The notes: a model not told the origin generated them from the sequence alone. A stretch of 64,000 bases of DNA from Podaxis mareebaensis (GCA_018524725.1 JAEUWP010000226.1:1-64000), one strand, 5' to 3'; positions 35,141 through 46,510 are shown, numbered from the stretch's first letter. A program made the numbers and translations.

Positions 35141-36902
35141 GTCTATAGAGTCTAAAGGGGAGAGGGGGAGTAGGAATTAGAGGATAGGTTAAGAAAGTGT
35201 AGAAGATGATGATGTGGTGCAGAGTTGCGGTCGAAAAGTTTTTGAATGGTGTACTGGAGGTCGTCATGTGATCATCCGTGTTGTTCCGGGAACCAATCGG
35301 AGCACTCCGATTTCGCGATTGAGTAGCCGGTTGATGCGGAGACACAATCACCTCCGCAAATGCTCTGGTCGCCGCTCCCGTATAGTTCTGGAATCTACTT
35401 GAATCTTTCAAGGAAAAGAAAATTCTCTTCACGATCAGAGACTATCCTTGTTCCCCAGTCTCCGCCTGTAATTTATTTTCTTGCCAATATGTCGACGTCG
35501 TTGCGACCAAGAATCGGCCCGTGAGCGAAATCAAGTCCGCTTACCGCGATTCTGGTTCTGCAACGGTCCAATTTATCGGCCTTCCGTTGAGCGACTCGAG
35601 CTCTACGCCGACTCCAGAGGCATAGAAGAATTGGGTGCGCCGCCAGTCTCGGAAATTTGAGGGTTTTCTTGTGAGCGTTAACATTGTGGTTATACCGCTA
35701 ATTGAATGTGATCTCCACTGTGTACCAAAGACCAGGTGCCATTCTCCAGATAGACTTGCCCCTTCATCACTTCTCCCCCCTCTTTCGGTGCCGCAGCAAT
35801 AGCCCTTCCAGTCTTTTCCACCGCCACCCCCTCCAACCCCCTCCGGATTGTAACATTGTGTTGAACAAAAACCTAGGCCTCCCGGCAACGGACGGCTACC
35901 CACCCTCCCACGTATCAACGCTCCCTTCAAAACCTTTGGCCTGACTGATGAGATTCTGAGCCACCTAAAGCATCCATAATATAGCGCGATCTCTGTTTGC
36001 AGTTTTCGGTCACAGTTGTTCCTTAGGGCAGCGCAGGCGCTAGCGTCTTGAGTGAAAAAAAGCCACTCGATTTATACCTACCCCGACGTGTTTTGCCAGG
36101 GTGGAGCGCATCCACAAGAGGTTTCGCGAAAATTGAGCCAGAGAATACGGTGCGTCGTACATATCATTCATACCAACAAATCAAAAAATGGGTTATTGGA
36201 GCTGACTGGGGACCCTTTAAACCTCACAAGATATATTTATGCGTCCACTTTGTTCCGTTAACATCCTAGTTCGCGTGACTCAGTGGAACGGCCTAAAAGG
36301 CCTCAGAACGGGGGCAACATCGCTCTTACTCTGGGACATGATTTCCTTGCTGCTGTGTGAGGCCCTCAATCTCCTTCCGATGCTGATCCACGACCTCAAT
36401 GAGGTTGCTATCACTTTTCTGAAGGCTGTTTCAGGTCAAGGGAAGGTTAGGGTTCACGTTACTGTGATCTTGTGAACACTCCTTACCACTCACATCATCG
36501 TTGCGGTCCCAATCTAACGGAATTCCCACTGTTCGATCTCATGTTCAATACACGCTTTTAAACTCTCCTTTAACTTGTTGCGACTTCAACTATCAAACTT
36601 CTGTCACCACCACGGGAAGCCACAGCTTCGCACCACCTGACTATCACCTGTGCACACTAGAATGCCAAGCTAAAAATGAACATGGCTTCGAGACTTATCT
36701 CATTCCCACCACCATCTGCATATTACGATTTTGGTCAATACCCCGGATATCATCCTCATCATTGGACTTGTAGAAATGCGAGTATGCTTCTCAATATCAC
36801 GTTAGGAGAGTTAGCCTCCACGACAGCTGAGCCCATTTCTCATCGTGGGCTTCTGCGAGTCAGATGCCGCTCGGGTTCTCATTGAGAACGGTGTTTTTGT
36901 TG
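35141..36902. other. Mostly non-coding stretch
   Basis: Apart from the coding-like segment at 35690-35872, nothing recognisable. It holds the promoter of cytochrome c (minus) and of carboxypeptidase S (plus). Confidence 0.4.
35690..35872 (-). other. Possible C-terminal exon of unknown gene
   Basis: After a possible acceptor (CCTAG), a 60-aa minus-strand frame reads VFVQHNVTIRRGLEGVAVEK, then TGRAIAAAPKEGGEV, then QVYLENGTWSLVHSGDHIQL and a stop. It looks protein-like. Upstream, frames containing KGFEGSVDTWEGG could be an earlier exon, but only an implausibly short intron (31 nt) would join them. A decayed or partly mis-modelled gene; family not recognised. Confidence 0.3.
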
Positions 36903-36909
36903 TATAAAA
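36903..36909 (+). promoter_or_regulatory. TATA box of carboxypeptidase S gene
   Basis: TATAAAA about 45 nt upstream of the ATG at 36954. This is close to the start codon, implying a short leader. Confidence 0.45.
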
Positions 36910-36953
36910 TGGTCAGGGGGTGGGCCTGGTCCTGCAACTAGTCGCTGTTCATT

Positions 36954-39382
36954 ATGGGTAAGCCTTTTCTGCGACGATGATTGATGTACTGCACTCAACG
37001 GTTTCGGCCAAGGCTATTACCTCTCGATTTTGCTCTTGGGGACCCTGGCTTTAAGGTGCAATGCTCAGGCCCCTCCCAATGGAGTGTGCCCACAACCCCA
37101 GCCCCCAGCTCAGGCCTCCAACTTCACTAAGATATTTGATGATCCTGACGTACGGAACAAGAGCGTTCAGCTCTTATCACAATCTATTCAGTTTGCCACC
37201 ATGTGAGAAGGAGACTCCCTTCGGCTCTCGCTAAGGCTCAAGAGTGCGATCTAGGTCCTTTGATGACATGAAACCTCCTGGCCAAGATGATAGATGGGCA
37301 CCTTTTGATGACTTTCACAGGTTCTTAGAAAGCTCCTTTCCAACCTTGTAAGTGTAGTCCTATTCTCTCCAGTGACCGACGGTCTTATTATCGTATCTCA
37401 GGTACTCGACCGCTAATGTCACCTTCATCAACTCATACTCGTTGGTTTTCACCCTCAATGGTACCAACCCAAACCTGAAGCCCATGATGATCACTGGTCA
37501 TCAAGACGTTGTTCCAGCGTAAGCCTTTGACTTCTCCTCGCTAGCGCCCATCGCGAACCTGAGGGATGTGGATAAAAGGACTACCTCACTCGACCGCTGG
37601 ACCTTCCCGCCCTTCTCCGGGACTGTCGATGACGTATGGATCTATGGGAGAGGCTCAGGCGATTGCAAGAACACTGTCATCGGCTCGATGATTGCTGTAG
37701 AACACCTGCTTCAGCAGAGCTGGAAGCCGACCCGTACTTTGAGTGAGTCTAAAACTTTGTGCGTCGAAGGAACTGTTCGACGTATAGTTCGTGGCTAGTT
37801 CTTGCCTTCGGCCAGGACGAAGAAATTGGTGGACATTTCGGCGCCGCCTTCGTCAACCAACACCTCTTGTCACTCTATGGAGCGGATGGCATCGCGATGA
37901 TCGTAGACGAGGGCGGCTCTGGCGTGGATGACACCCAATTCGGTCGCACCTTTGCGTTGCCTGGTGTCGTCGAGAAGGGCTCAACAGTCAGTCCCCTGCT
38001 CTCCCGAAACGACTTGTCTGATTAGATCATGAACTAGAATATCAAAGTGGAGGTAGATATGATGGGCGGCCAGTGAGCGAACGTCAATCCTACTCCCATT
38101 CCAGAGCTTATTGTTGTTGGATTTTAACAGCGCTTCTAGGCCCAGCGACCATACGACCATTGGTGTTCTCTCAGAGATCGTGACTACATTCGAGTGCGTG
38201 CTTTCCGGAATACGTCGCAGAAATACTGAGGGTGTGTATAGAAATTCGCACGTCTTCCAACCGCATCTTGAAGAAACCAGCCCAATCTGGGCCTACCTTC
38301 AATGTGTCAGTCAGTTCGCCAATCAATCACAGGTTCCTCCTTGGATCAAACAAGACATTAATACTGCACACCCCGACTTCCGAGATGCTGCTAACAATTT
38401 CGCGAACTTGTCCTTGGATAACCGATACTTGATCCAAACATCAAAGGCCGCAACGATTTTCAACGCTGGTATTAAAGTAAGCTTTCCTTGCTGGTTCCTG
38501 ACGATGGTTATCAACTTTTTTTCACACCAATAGTCGAACGAACTAGCCGAGAGCGCGATAGGGACATTTAACGTCAGAATAGAGATCTTCAGTAACGGCA
38601 AGTGCTCTAACTTCCCTTCACTCAATGTTCTTCTGATTCTTCACATGGTTGTTAGTGCAAGAGGTCCAGAAAACCTTCCTCAGCTTTGTAAACCCTGTCG
38701 CAGAGAAGTATTCCTTGATAGTAAACGGGACCTCACTCTCCGACCAGCCGTCAATTGGCAATATTACAGTTATCTTCGGGAATCCTCATGAACCCACTCC
38801 GACTTCTCCCTTCTCAACTAATTCAACTGCTTGGCGTGTTATTTCGGAACTCAATCAAGCAATATTTGGTGATGTCATTACTTCTCCTAGTGCAATGACT
38901 GGTAATACGGGTGCGTTATACTGTTGTGTTCAGAAGAAACAAGTTCACGAACGATGGTTGTTGCATGGATAGACACGCGAAACTATGTACGTTCTTCTTT
39001 TGGATCTTGTAAACCGTGCTTAAGATTACTGACTATGTACTGTGAAGCTCAACCTGTAAGCAATATTTCAACGAAGGCGTAGACCTGTTAACTCACCAGT
39101 CCTCAACTTGAAGAACTAAGAACATCTACCGCTGGAGCCCAGTGAGAGTTGGACAACGGTGAATGCCCACCTGGCCTCTTGCAGCGTCATGACTAACTGG
39201 TTGCTAGCCTGAACATACATACGGTTGACGAGAAAATCAGTCCGTATTCAGACGCTGCTATACCCTGCCACCATACTAACGCCTATCGGCCACTAGCAAT
39301 CAACAACTACCTTGAGGGGCTCAAATTCTACACGGAGCTTATCGTCCGGATGGACGGCTTGTCAAGCGATGAGGGTCTTTAG
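36954..39382 (+). CDS. CPS1: Carboxypeptidase S, M20 metallopeptidase
   Basis: Sixteen exons that all join in phase give 530 aa: 36954-36957 (ATGG), 37013-37202, 37255-37347, 37402-37518, 37579-37742, 37799-37986, 38038-38072, 38131-38193, 38242-38476, 38534-38597, 38656-38910, 38973-38986, 39048-39055, 39114-39158, 39208-39239, 39297-39382. The N-terminus MGYYLSILLLGTLALRC is a signal or anchor for the vacuole or lumen. Zinc ligands and catalytic residues are visible: MMITGHQDVVPA, YGRGSGDCKN, FGQDEEIGG, and the C-terminal IHTVDEKI. It removes C-terminal residues from peptides. Intron 10 starts GCAAGT, a GC-AG intron. The last donor (GTCCGT) is weak, but TACTAAC is present as branch site. 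Confidence 0.88.
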
Positions 39383-40289
39383 TTGATCATGAAGTGACTT
39401 GATACAGAACTATGTTGATCGTTCGAAGCCAAAGCTTGTTTCCAATATTGTCGATGGGGTATCGATGAGGTCTGTCGTTGGTGCCCAGGACCCTTACGAT
39501 TACCTTTACATTGTGAACTGAACTTCTCGGCCACGCGTGGTGGACCTTCGAGCTGGGACTTTGAACTCGGAAGCATATGGCCACGCCTTAAACATAAGCG
39601 CGTAACTCACTTGACCTCGGCCCTAAGATTCCAACCTTGATACGATCCTAGTCCGGAGAAGAAGCCCTATAATCCAGCACAGCATTTTTTCCACGGGCAG
39701 GTCAATGATACAAGTACTTTACCTTTAGCCCAGAAGTCAACTAGTCACATTTGGCTGCTCTCTTAGGGGTTAGGTAATCCTTTATCGCACCCCGGAACGG
39801 GCCTACAGTATCACAATTCGTCTGTGCCTATCTATGAATTACAACATCGCCAAGAGATAACTTGAGGCTGTACGAAAGCGAAGGTCGAGTCCACGGCCAG
39901 AGGATCCCGTCAGTACCATGCGAGGGCAACGAGGCACGCCAGCGATCAGGACCTGACGACATATAGCAAAAAGTCAAACCCACGCCGGTGGCACCAACGA
40001 CTGATGGGTCCTTTTCAGAGTTCAAAATCCTCTAACCCCCATACCGCTAAGAATGCTTGGACCTCCGCCGTTTACATGGCCTCCCGATAATGAAATGAAA
40101 ACTGCAGATGCCTGTAAGCGGCAGTTACCAGATCAACCCATTGACGGTGCGCCAACGGGGGATGACTTATGGGTCTCAGGGGTAACGAGCATACCTGTAT
40201 TCGCCAGTGGCGTTTTCAAGACCGGATCTCAAAAACGCATATACCCGTGTAGATGCTTGCAGTACCTTTGACCCGCCAATCGGCACTAC
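39383..40289. other. Intergenic, target region of the retroelement
   Basis: No gene recognised. It ends at the insertion site of the LTR element; bases ACTAC at 40285-40289 recur after the right LTR. Confidence 0.5.
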
Positions 40290-40736
40290 TGTGGGGTTGG
40301 TGGATGAGCTGAGCGGGGAAGAGGCGAAGACGAGGACATAGATAGTCTTATTTGGACCGTAGTCGATCATTTCTCTTTTTCTCAACAGTAGGTAGTGTTT
40401 CTCTCTTCCTCGGACCATAGTAGTCATTAAACAGTAGTCGATCATCTCTCATTCTCAGTAGTCGATCATCTCTCATTCTCAGTAGTCGATCATCTCTCAT
40501 TCTCAGTAGTCGATCATCTCTCTCGTCTCGCTCGTGGTAATGGACACTCGTCATAGTAGATAGGGGGTGCGCGTCATGGTAGGCTAGATTAGAATGCCTC
40601 GAGGGGCTGACACTATAGAAAGGCAACGCGATATCGTAGCGGTAGCAATATAGACTTCTTCCCCTCTTACACTACTATCTCCTTAGTCCCCGTTCCTCGA
40701 CGACTTTCCCGCTCGAACTCGATCGTCCTTCCCACA
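40290..40736 (+). repeat. Left LTR, 447 bp
   Basis: TG...CA ended. Contains a 24-bp tandem repeat block, and a TATAGA-like element followed by the CT-rich stretch near 40650. No difference from the right LTR was found by reading both. Confidence 0.95.
40433..40522 (+). repeat. 24-bp tandem repeat in left LTR
   Basis: Four copies beginning AGTAGTCGATCATCTCTC, at 24-bp spacing with linker ATTCTC. A diverged fifth copy lies near 40361. Probably U3 regulatory repeats. Confidence 0.9.
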
Positions 40737-40739
40737 AAT

Positions 40740-40758
40740 TGGAGCCCACCGCGAGGGA
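40740..40758 (+). other. Primer binding site candidate
   Basis: TGGAGCCCACCGCGAGGGA begins three bases after the left LTR, as expected for pairing with a tRNA 3' end (..CCA). The tRNA was not identified. Confidence 0.5.
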
Positions 40759-41017
40759 TAGTCGCCGTCTATCCGCTCAGCCCCGTGTCCCCTCGTCAAC
40801 CACGTCGAAAGACCATCGGTGTCAGGACGGACCCCACTTGTTAAGAACCCGACATAACACCTATTCGAAAGCGAACCCCAGTGTGCTCTCGTCGAACCCT
40901 CTGCCAAAGAAAGTTGTAAAGAAAGTAGTAACCCTTAAAGACACTCAGGCGGTTTGCAACGCACTACAGAAAGAGGTGGTTAGCTTATCGGAAGAAACGA
41001 GTTGTGAAGTCTTGCAA

Positions 41018-44000
41018 ATGTCAACACCATCCTCAGCTGTGGCTACTGGGCTGTTGGCTATGCCAGCTCCAGGATCTAGGCGAGCCCCCGACTTTGACTC
41101 CAGAAGTCCTGAAGATTTGAAGGAATTTTTGGAGGATTTTGAGGAGTTGGCGGACAAGTGTGGGTTGACTGAGAAGGAGAAGGCGAAGGTAGTGGTGAAA
41201 TATGTTGATAAGGAGACGAAGAAGTTCTGGAAGAGATTAGAGGGGTTTGGAGTTGACTATGCACAGTTGAAGCAGAAGATCCTCACCGCTTATTCGAAGA
41301 CGCTCCTGGAAGATAAGCCCACAGTCGCTCAACTTGTCAAGATGGTGAAGAAGTCGGCTAAGGGAGTTCTGGAGGATGAAGAGGACTTAGATGCGTACTA
41401 TCGGAAGTTCTGGATCATCGCTGCCGATCTCATAGGGGCAAGAGTTATCAACGAAGCCCAACGGAATGAATATTTCTGGAAAGGCTTACCTCGCAAGCTT
41501 CGTTATGCGATTGGGGATCGTTTGGAGGCGTATGATGTGGACTTTGAAAGCGATCAGGTGCCTACAATGGAGAAGGCAATGGAGGCAGGGCGGTTTGTGT
41601 TGAGGAAGGTGGCAGTGCGAGGTGGATGGGATCAGACAGCGAGAAAGGGGAAGTGGGTGAAGCGGGTGGAGTCAAGTGAGGAGTCGGAGGGAGAGGTTAT
41701 TGGGATGGACACGGAGTCGGAGTCGGAGAGTGAGGAGGAGAGGAGAGAGAGGAAGAAGGGTGGGCGGAAGGAAGTAAGGACGAGGAAAGTGAGGTTTCAG
41801 GAGGGGGAAGAGCGGGAGCGAGAGAAAGGGCACGTGGAGGAGCTCACCCGGAAGTTGCTGCAACTAGACGTTAAAGACGATTCATATGCCGTTGCATATG
41901 CACAGTTGTTCGTTATCGCCCCCGAATTGGTTGAGAAGCTCCCAACGCCAGCTCGATTCAATACAGTGGCGGTCGCTAGTGCCACCACAGTCCCTTCCAC
42001 CTCGCAAATACAGTTGCCGCGACCTAATGTGACCTCTTACGACCCTTCGTGCCACTTCTGTAAGAAGCACGACTGTCGACTGAGAACATGCCCGGTAGCG
42101 GCTGAATATATTCGGCTGGGATACGTTGTTCGTCAAACGAATGGGTTTTTCACCCATGCGGATGGCAGTCCCATCGGTCGACATCCAGGAGGACTTAAGG
42201 CTGCAGTAGACTTCAAGCTGCAGAGGCGGGAATCTCCTCCCCATCTGCCAAGCACCTCCATACCGCCAGTCCCAGCCGCAATGAGTTCTTTCGTTAGGGT
42301 AGTGGAGGATGAGGCTGAAGAGGACCGCTTTGTCTGGGGAGCCATGGCAGAGTTGGAGGAGGAAGCAGGGGAAGTGGACGGTTTTGTGACAACTAGGGGG
42401 CAGGGGAAGAAGGAGTTGAGTAAGGCGAGGGCGGAGGGAGAGCAGAAGGGAGAAGAGAAGGGAGCGGCCATGACTCACCAGCCAGCCTATCGACGTGAAC
42501 CACGCATAGCGGATCCGGAAGCTCCCCTACATATTCTCCAGTGCATCCTTGATGTCGAGGTTCCATCGATCAAAGTACGTGACCTGCTGGCACTCAGTGG
42601 GGATCTGCGCAAGGAGATGGTGGAGCAGACACGCACTCAGAACAAGGCGCCAGTAGTGGGCACTGCATGGGCATCTGGACCGGCGACTCCAGTAGAATTT
42701 GCTACGCCGCTTCGAGAGGTGGAAGTTGTGGTGATGGGGAGGCATCGGGAGTTTGGGCTGTTGGATGAGGGGTCAGAGATAGTGATTGTACGGGAGGACT
42801 TGTGCGAGGAGTTAGGGGTGGAGGTGAATAGAGAACGGAAGATGACGATGCAGACAGCGAATGGGGGGAGGGAGGAGATGTTGGGATGTGTGGAGTATCT
42901 GGAGTTGGAGGTGGGGGGAATAAAGACACATGCGCATGCGTTTGTGGTGAAGAGGGCACCGTTCCGACTGTTGTTGGGGAGGCCGTGGCAAAAGGGGGTG
43001 AAGTTGGGGAAGGTGGAAAGGGCGGATGGAAGTATGGATGTGGAGATTTCAGATCCAAATGAGAAAGGGAGAAAGGTGGTAGTATCTACAAAAGAGAGGA
43101 TGGGGGAGCAGTTGAAAGGCACGTTCATGGTCCTGCAGAATGGAGGCGACGACAGGGAAGGAGTGAAGATACAGCCTGGAAACGATTCGCTCACCGAGGC
43201 CATTCTCTCATCCTCTTTCGCATATGATATTCAGACGCAATCGCTTGCTTACAAGAGAGTGGCCGATAAAGTACGACCAGTCCCTGGAACCATGCCAAGC
43301 GATGTCAGGATCGTGCGCAGGTTTCCAGAAGATCCATTAAAGACCTTACCGAAATTGTCTCCACTTCCACCGCTTTTCGCACCAGGGAATCGTTTGACGC
43401 AGGAGAGATTGGAGGAGCTGGGGATCATGGGCAATGAGTTCCTATGGGAGGAAGAGCGGAGGTTGGTGGCATGGGTGTTGGTGAGGAATGAGAAGGCGTT
43501 GGCTTGGGATGAATCAGAGAAAGGGAGGTTTCGAGAGGAGTACTTCTCACCTGTCAAGATTCCGGTCCAGCCACATATTCCCTGGAAGCGCAAGTCATTG
43601 CCAATCCCGCCTGGAATTCGGGAGAAGGTCATTGAACTTATCTGCAAAAAGGTCGAGTCGGGGGTATACGAACCTTCCTACAGCTCGTATCGGCACCAGT
43701 GGTTCACAGTGGCCAAAAAGGATGGCAATGTGCGCATTGTTCATAACTTGACACCCTTGAACGCCGTCACTATTCAGGATTCCCAAGACCCACCGCTCGT
43801 TTACCTCTATGCAGAACAATGTGCAGCGCGAGGCATATACACCGGTCTCGATCTGTTTGTTGGCTATGATCATCGTACGCTGGCAGAAGAGTCTCGAGAC
43901 TATACTACCTTTGACACCCCTTTGGGCACTATGCGACTCACAGTTCTCCCACAAGGATGGACTGGGTCAGTGGGGATCTTCCATAACGACGTGGCGTTTA

Positions 44001-46495
44001 TCTTGCAGCACGAAACAGAGAAGGCGCCAAACCTGATGGACGACATCACGTTGCTGGGAGCGAAGACCAGATATGAGAGACCGGATGGATCGTATGAAGT
44101 GCTGGTCGAGAACCCCCGGATTCGTCGTTTTGTGTGGGAGCATGCAGTCGACCTGAATCGAGTGTTGCATCGCTTGCAGCATGCGGGTGCCACGGTGTCA
44201 GCTAAGAAACTTCAGTTGTGTTTGCCAGAGGTAGTGGTAGTGGGGAGGAGGTGTACATACGAGGGGTTGGAACCAGATGTGGCGACGGTGGAGAAAGTGT
44301 TGAGATGGCCAGAATGCCAGAATGTCTCAGAGGTGCGGGGATTTTTGGGGATGGCTGGCACGGTGCGGAATTGGATCAGAGGTTTTGCTGAAATAGCAGA
44401 CCCATTGACCCGGTTGACAAGAACTACGAAGGAGGAGTTCAGGTGGGGGCAGAAGCAGCAAGAGGCGATGGAGGAGATGAAGAGACGAGTAGCTACCTGT
44501 GAGGCGATCCGGCCCATCGACCATTCCCTTCCCTTCCCAGTCATCCTATCTGTGGACACCTCCATTATCGCAGTCGGCTTCATTCTTGCGCAAATGGATG
44601 CCGAAGGACGTCGACGACCAGCTCGTTTTGGATCGATTGCTTGGAATGAGCGGATAGCCAGGTATTCGCAGTCGAAGTTGGAACTCTACGGCCTCTTTCG
44701 GGCCCTCAATGCAACAAAACTGTGGATCATAGGAGCGAAGAAGTTGATTATTGAGGTTGACGCTCAATACATCAAGGGGATGCTGAACAAACCTGACATT
44801 CATCCCAATGCGGCAATGAATCGTTGGATCTGTGCAATCTTGATGTTTGACTTCGAGCTCGTTCATGTTCCTGGGGAGAAGCATAAGGGACCCGATGGCT
44901 TGTCAAGGCGGAGAGTGGCGGATGGTGAGGAAGAAGACCAGGAGGGAGTTGAAGAGGCGGAGGATTGGGTGGATGAGGTGATAGGATGTGGAGTTTGGGT
45001 GGCAGGATTGCTGAGTGGGAGTAGAGAAGTTGTGGCATTGATGGTGGCAGGTGACGAGGGCGTCACTTCCAGAAGAAGGGGAGAGAGGGAGGAGTTGGAG
45101 GGGTTAGAGGGATTTCTAGAGGTGTGGGTAGAGGATGAGGCGGCGAAAAGGAAAGAGGCGGAAGTAAAAGAGATCAGGCGGTTTTTGGAGACGATGAAAG
45201 TACCAGAGGGACTCACCGAGAAAGCCAAGCGGACATTCCTTCGACATGCGGGCAAGTTCTTCATACAAGGCGGCAAGATGTGGCGACGGGAACATCGGGG
45301 TAGGCACCAGCAAGTGGTTGAAGACTATGCCGAAAGGTACCGATTGTTGATGGAATCACATGATCACCTTGGTCACAGAGGATTCTACGCGACACGTCGA
45401 ACCCTTGGGGATCGTTTCTGGTGGCCGACTATCGATGTCGACGTCCGCTGGATTATTACAACCTGCCACCAATGCCAAATCCAATCGCTAGAACACGTCG
45501 TCATGCCTCCAGTGGTTCAATCCCCTGCCCCTTTGTTCCGGAAGGTCTATATTGATACGATGCACATGCCCTCCTCACACGGATTCAAGTACATTGTGCA
45601 AGCGAGAGACTCGCTGACAGGCTGGCCGGAATGGAGAGCTCTCACTCGCGAGACTGGACGCACCCTGGGCCGTTTTATATTCGAAGAGCTGCTATGTCGG
45701 TGGGGAGGCCTCGAGGAAATCGTTACGGATAATGGGACTCCTTTTGTCGCTGCGCTTGATTGGATTGCGGATCGTTACCATATTCGTCACATTCGCATTT
45801 CAGCATACAATTCCCAGTCCAACGGCGTGGTGGAAACGACTCATCGGACGATTAGGGATGGTCTGGTAAAGATGTGCGCAGGAGATATTAAAAGTTGGTA
45901 CGAATTCGCCCCATACATTTTCTGGGCGGATCGTGTGACTACGCGCAAATCTACTGGCATGACACCGTACTACGCTGTCCATGGAGTGGAGCCATTGCAT
46001 CCGTTCGACATCACTGAAGCCACTTTCCTCGCTTCTGCAGTCACTTCCCACCTGTCCACTGCTGCTCTTCTCGCGATTCGTGCTCGTATGCTCCAGAAAC
46101 GTGAAGATGACTTGGCGAAGATTCACGATAAAGTCCTCGCTGCTCGTTATGCCTCAATTCGGGAGTTTGAGAAGAAAAATGCACACCGCATCCATGATTA
46201 CAACTTTGGGCCGGGCGAGCTCGTTTTGGTGTTGAACAAGAAAATTGAGGCTGATGTTGGTCGCAAATGCAAGCCTCGGTACTTTGGTCCAATGGTGGTC
46301 ATCAAACGGCTTCGTAGTGGTGCTTACCTTCTAGCCGAAGTCGATGGAGCCGTGTCACGTCTCAAGTTCGCAGCTTTCCGCTTGATTCCCTATTGTCCTC
46401 GATCGCGCAAGTGTCTCGAAATTACAGAGTTTGTGGATGCGAAAGATGTAGCTGGGGTCGAGGAGTCTGAGGAGGAAGTGGAAGGAGAGGAGTGA
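41018..46495 (+). CDS. Ty3/gypsy Gag-Pol polyprotein
   Basis: 1825 aa from the first in-frame ATG (the open frame extends upstream to 40739 without ATG). Gag occupies residues 1-300 (SPEDLKEFLEDFEELADKCG) with an acidic/basic linker. A knuckle-like CHFCKKHDCRLRTC lies near 345. A retropepsin-like segment has the active site LLDEGSEIVIV near 582, with Glu where Thr/Ser is usual. The RT active site is NLMDDITLLG near 1007. RNase H follows (VDTSIIAVGFILAQ, then IIEVDAQYIKGML). The integrase has an HHCC zinc region (HLGHRGFY, CHQCQIQ) and D-D-E residues in YIDTMHM, TDNGTPF and NGVVETTH. A GPY/F-like module (KPRYFGPMVVI) is followed by an acidic end; no chromodomain is seen. Gag and Pol share one frame without a frameshift. 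Confidence 0.95.
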   Translation: MSTPSSAVATGLLAMPAPGSRRAPDFDSRSPEDLKEFLEDFEELADKCGLTEKEKAKVVVKYVDKETKKFWKRLEGFGVDYAQLKQKILTAYSKTLLEDKPTVAQLVKMVKKSAKGVLEDEEDLDAYYRKFWIIAADLIGARVINEAQRNEYFWKGLPRKLRYAIGDRLEAYDVDFESDQVPTMEKAMEAGRFVLRKVAVRGGWDQTARKGKWVKRVESSEESEGEVIGMDTESESESEEERRERKKGGRKEVRTRKVRFQEGEEREREKGHVEELTRKLLQLDVKDDSYAVAYAQLFVIAPELVEKLPTPARFNTVAVASATTVPSTSQIQLPRPNVTSYDPSCHFCKKHDCRLRTCPVAAEYIRLGYVVRQTNGFFTHADGSPIGRHPGGLKAAVDFKLQRRESPPHLPSTSIPPVPAAMSSFVRVVEDEAEEDRFVWGAMAELEEEAGEVDGFVTTRGQGKKELSKARAEGEQKGEEKGAAMTHQPAYRREPRIADPEAPLHILQCILDVEVPSIKVRDLLALSGDLRKEMVEQTRTQNKAPVVGTAWASGPATPVEFATPLREVEVVVMGRHREFGLLDEGSEIVIVREDLCEELGVEVNRERKMTMQTANGGREEMLGCVEYLELEVGGIKTHAHAFVVKRAPFRLLLGRPWQKGVKLGKVERADGSMDVEISDPNEKGRKVVVSTKERMGEQLKGTFMVLQNGGDDREGVKIQPGNDSLTEAILSSSFAYDIQTQSLAYKRVADKVRPVPGTMPSDVRIVRRFPEDPLKTLPKLSPLPPLFAPGNRLTQERLEELGIMGNEFLWEEERRLVAWVLVRNEKALAWDESEKGRFREEYFSPVKIPVQPHIPWKRKSLPIPPGIREKVIELICKKVESGVYEPSYSSYRHQWFTVAKKDGNVRIVHNLTPLNAVTIQDSQDPPLVYLYAEQCAARGIYTGLDLFVGYDHRTLAEESRDYTTFDTPLGTMRLTVLPQGWTGSVGIFHNDVAFILQHETEKAPNLMDDITLLGAKTRYERPDGSYEVLVENPRIRRFVWEHAVDLNRVLHRLQHAGATVSAKKLQLCLPEVVVVGRRCTYEGLEPDVATVEKVLRWPECQNVSEVRGFLGMAGTVRNWIRGFAEIADPLTRLTRTTKEEFRWGQKQQEAMEEMKRRVATCEAIRPIDHSLPFPVILSVDTSIIAVGFILAQMDAEGRRRPARFGSIAWNERIARYSQSKLELYGLFRALNATKLWIIGAKKLIIEVDAQYIKGMLNKPDIHPNAAMNRWICAILMFDFELVHVPGEKHKGPDGLSRRRVADGEEEDQEGVEEAEDWVDEVIGCGVWVAGLLSGSREVVALMVAGDEGVTSRRRGEREELEGLEGFLEVWVEDEAAKRKEAEVKEIRRFLETMKVPEGLTEKAKRTFLRHAGKFFIQGGKMWRREHRGRHQQVVEDYAERYRLLMESHDHLGHRGFYATRRTLGDRFWWPTIDVDVRWIITTCHQCQIQSLEHVVMPPVVQSPAPLFRKVYIDTMHMPSSHGFKYIVQARDSLTGWPEWRALTRETGRTLGRFIFEELLCRWGGLEEIVTDNGTPFVAALDWIADRYHIRHIRISAYNSQSNGVVETTHRTIRDGLVKMCAGDIKSWYEFAPYIFWADRVTTRKSTGMTPYYAVHGVEPLHPFDITEATFLASAVTSHLSTAALLAIRARMLQKREDDLAKIHDKVLAARYASIREFEKKNAHRIHDYNFGPGELVLVLNKKIEADVGRKCKPRYFGPMVVIKRLRSGAYLLAEVDGAVSRLKFAAFRLIPYCPRSRKCLEITEFVDAKDVAGVEESEEEVEGEE

Positions 46496-46510
46496 CGAGG
46501 GCGTCACCTT

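Noticed and set aside
35541..35930. 129-aa Gly-rich minus-strand frame
   Set aside because: A different minus-strand frame (35690-35872) has the more protein-like reading; the long frame is a shadow of the Gly/Pro-rich stretch.
40433..40522. Regularly spaced repeats resembling a CRISPR array
   Set aside because: Units are contiguous 24-mers with a constant 6-base linker and no variable spacers, and the genome is eukaryotic. It is an LTR-internal tandem repeat.
40348..40626. 92-aa minus-strand frame with DDRLLRMR repeats, present twice
   Set aside because: It lies wholly inside the LTRs and its repeats are just the antisense of the 24-bp tandem repeat. Identity of the two copies follows from LTR identity.
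41882..45276. Several antisense open frames of 100-200 aa inside the polyprotein
   Set aside because: They are rich in Ser/Pro/Leu from the GA-rich sense strand and have no family features; the sense strand carries all retroelement domains.
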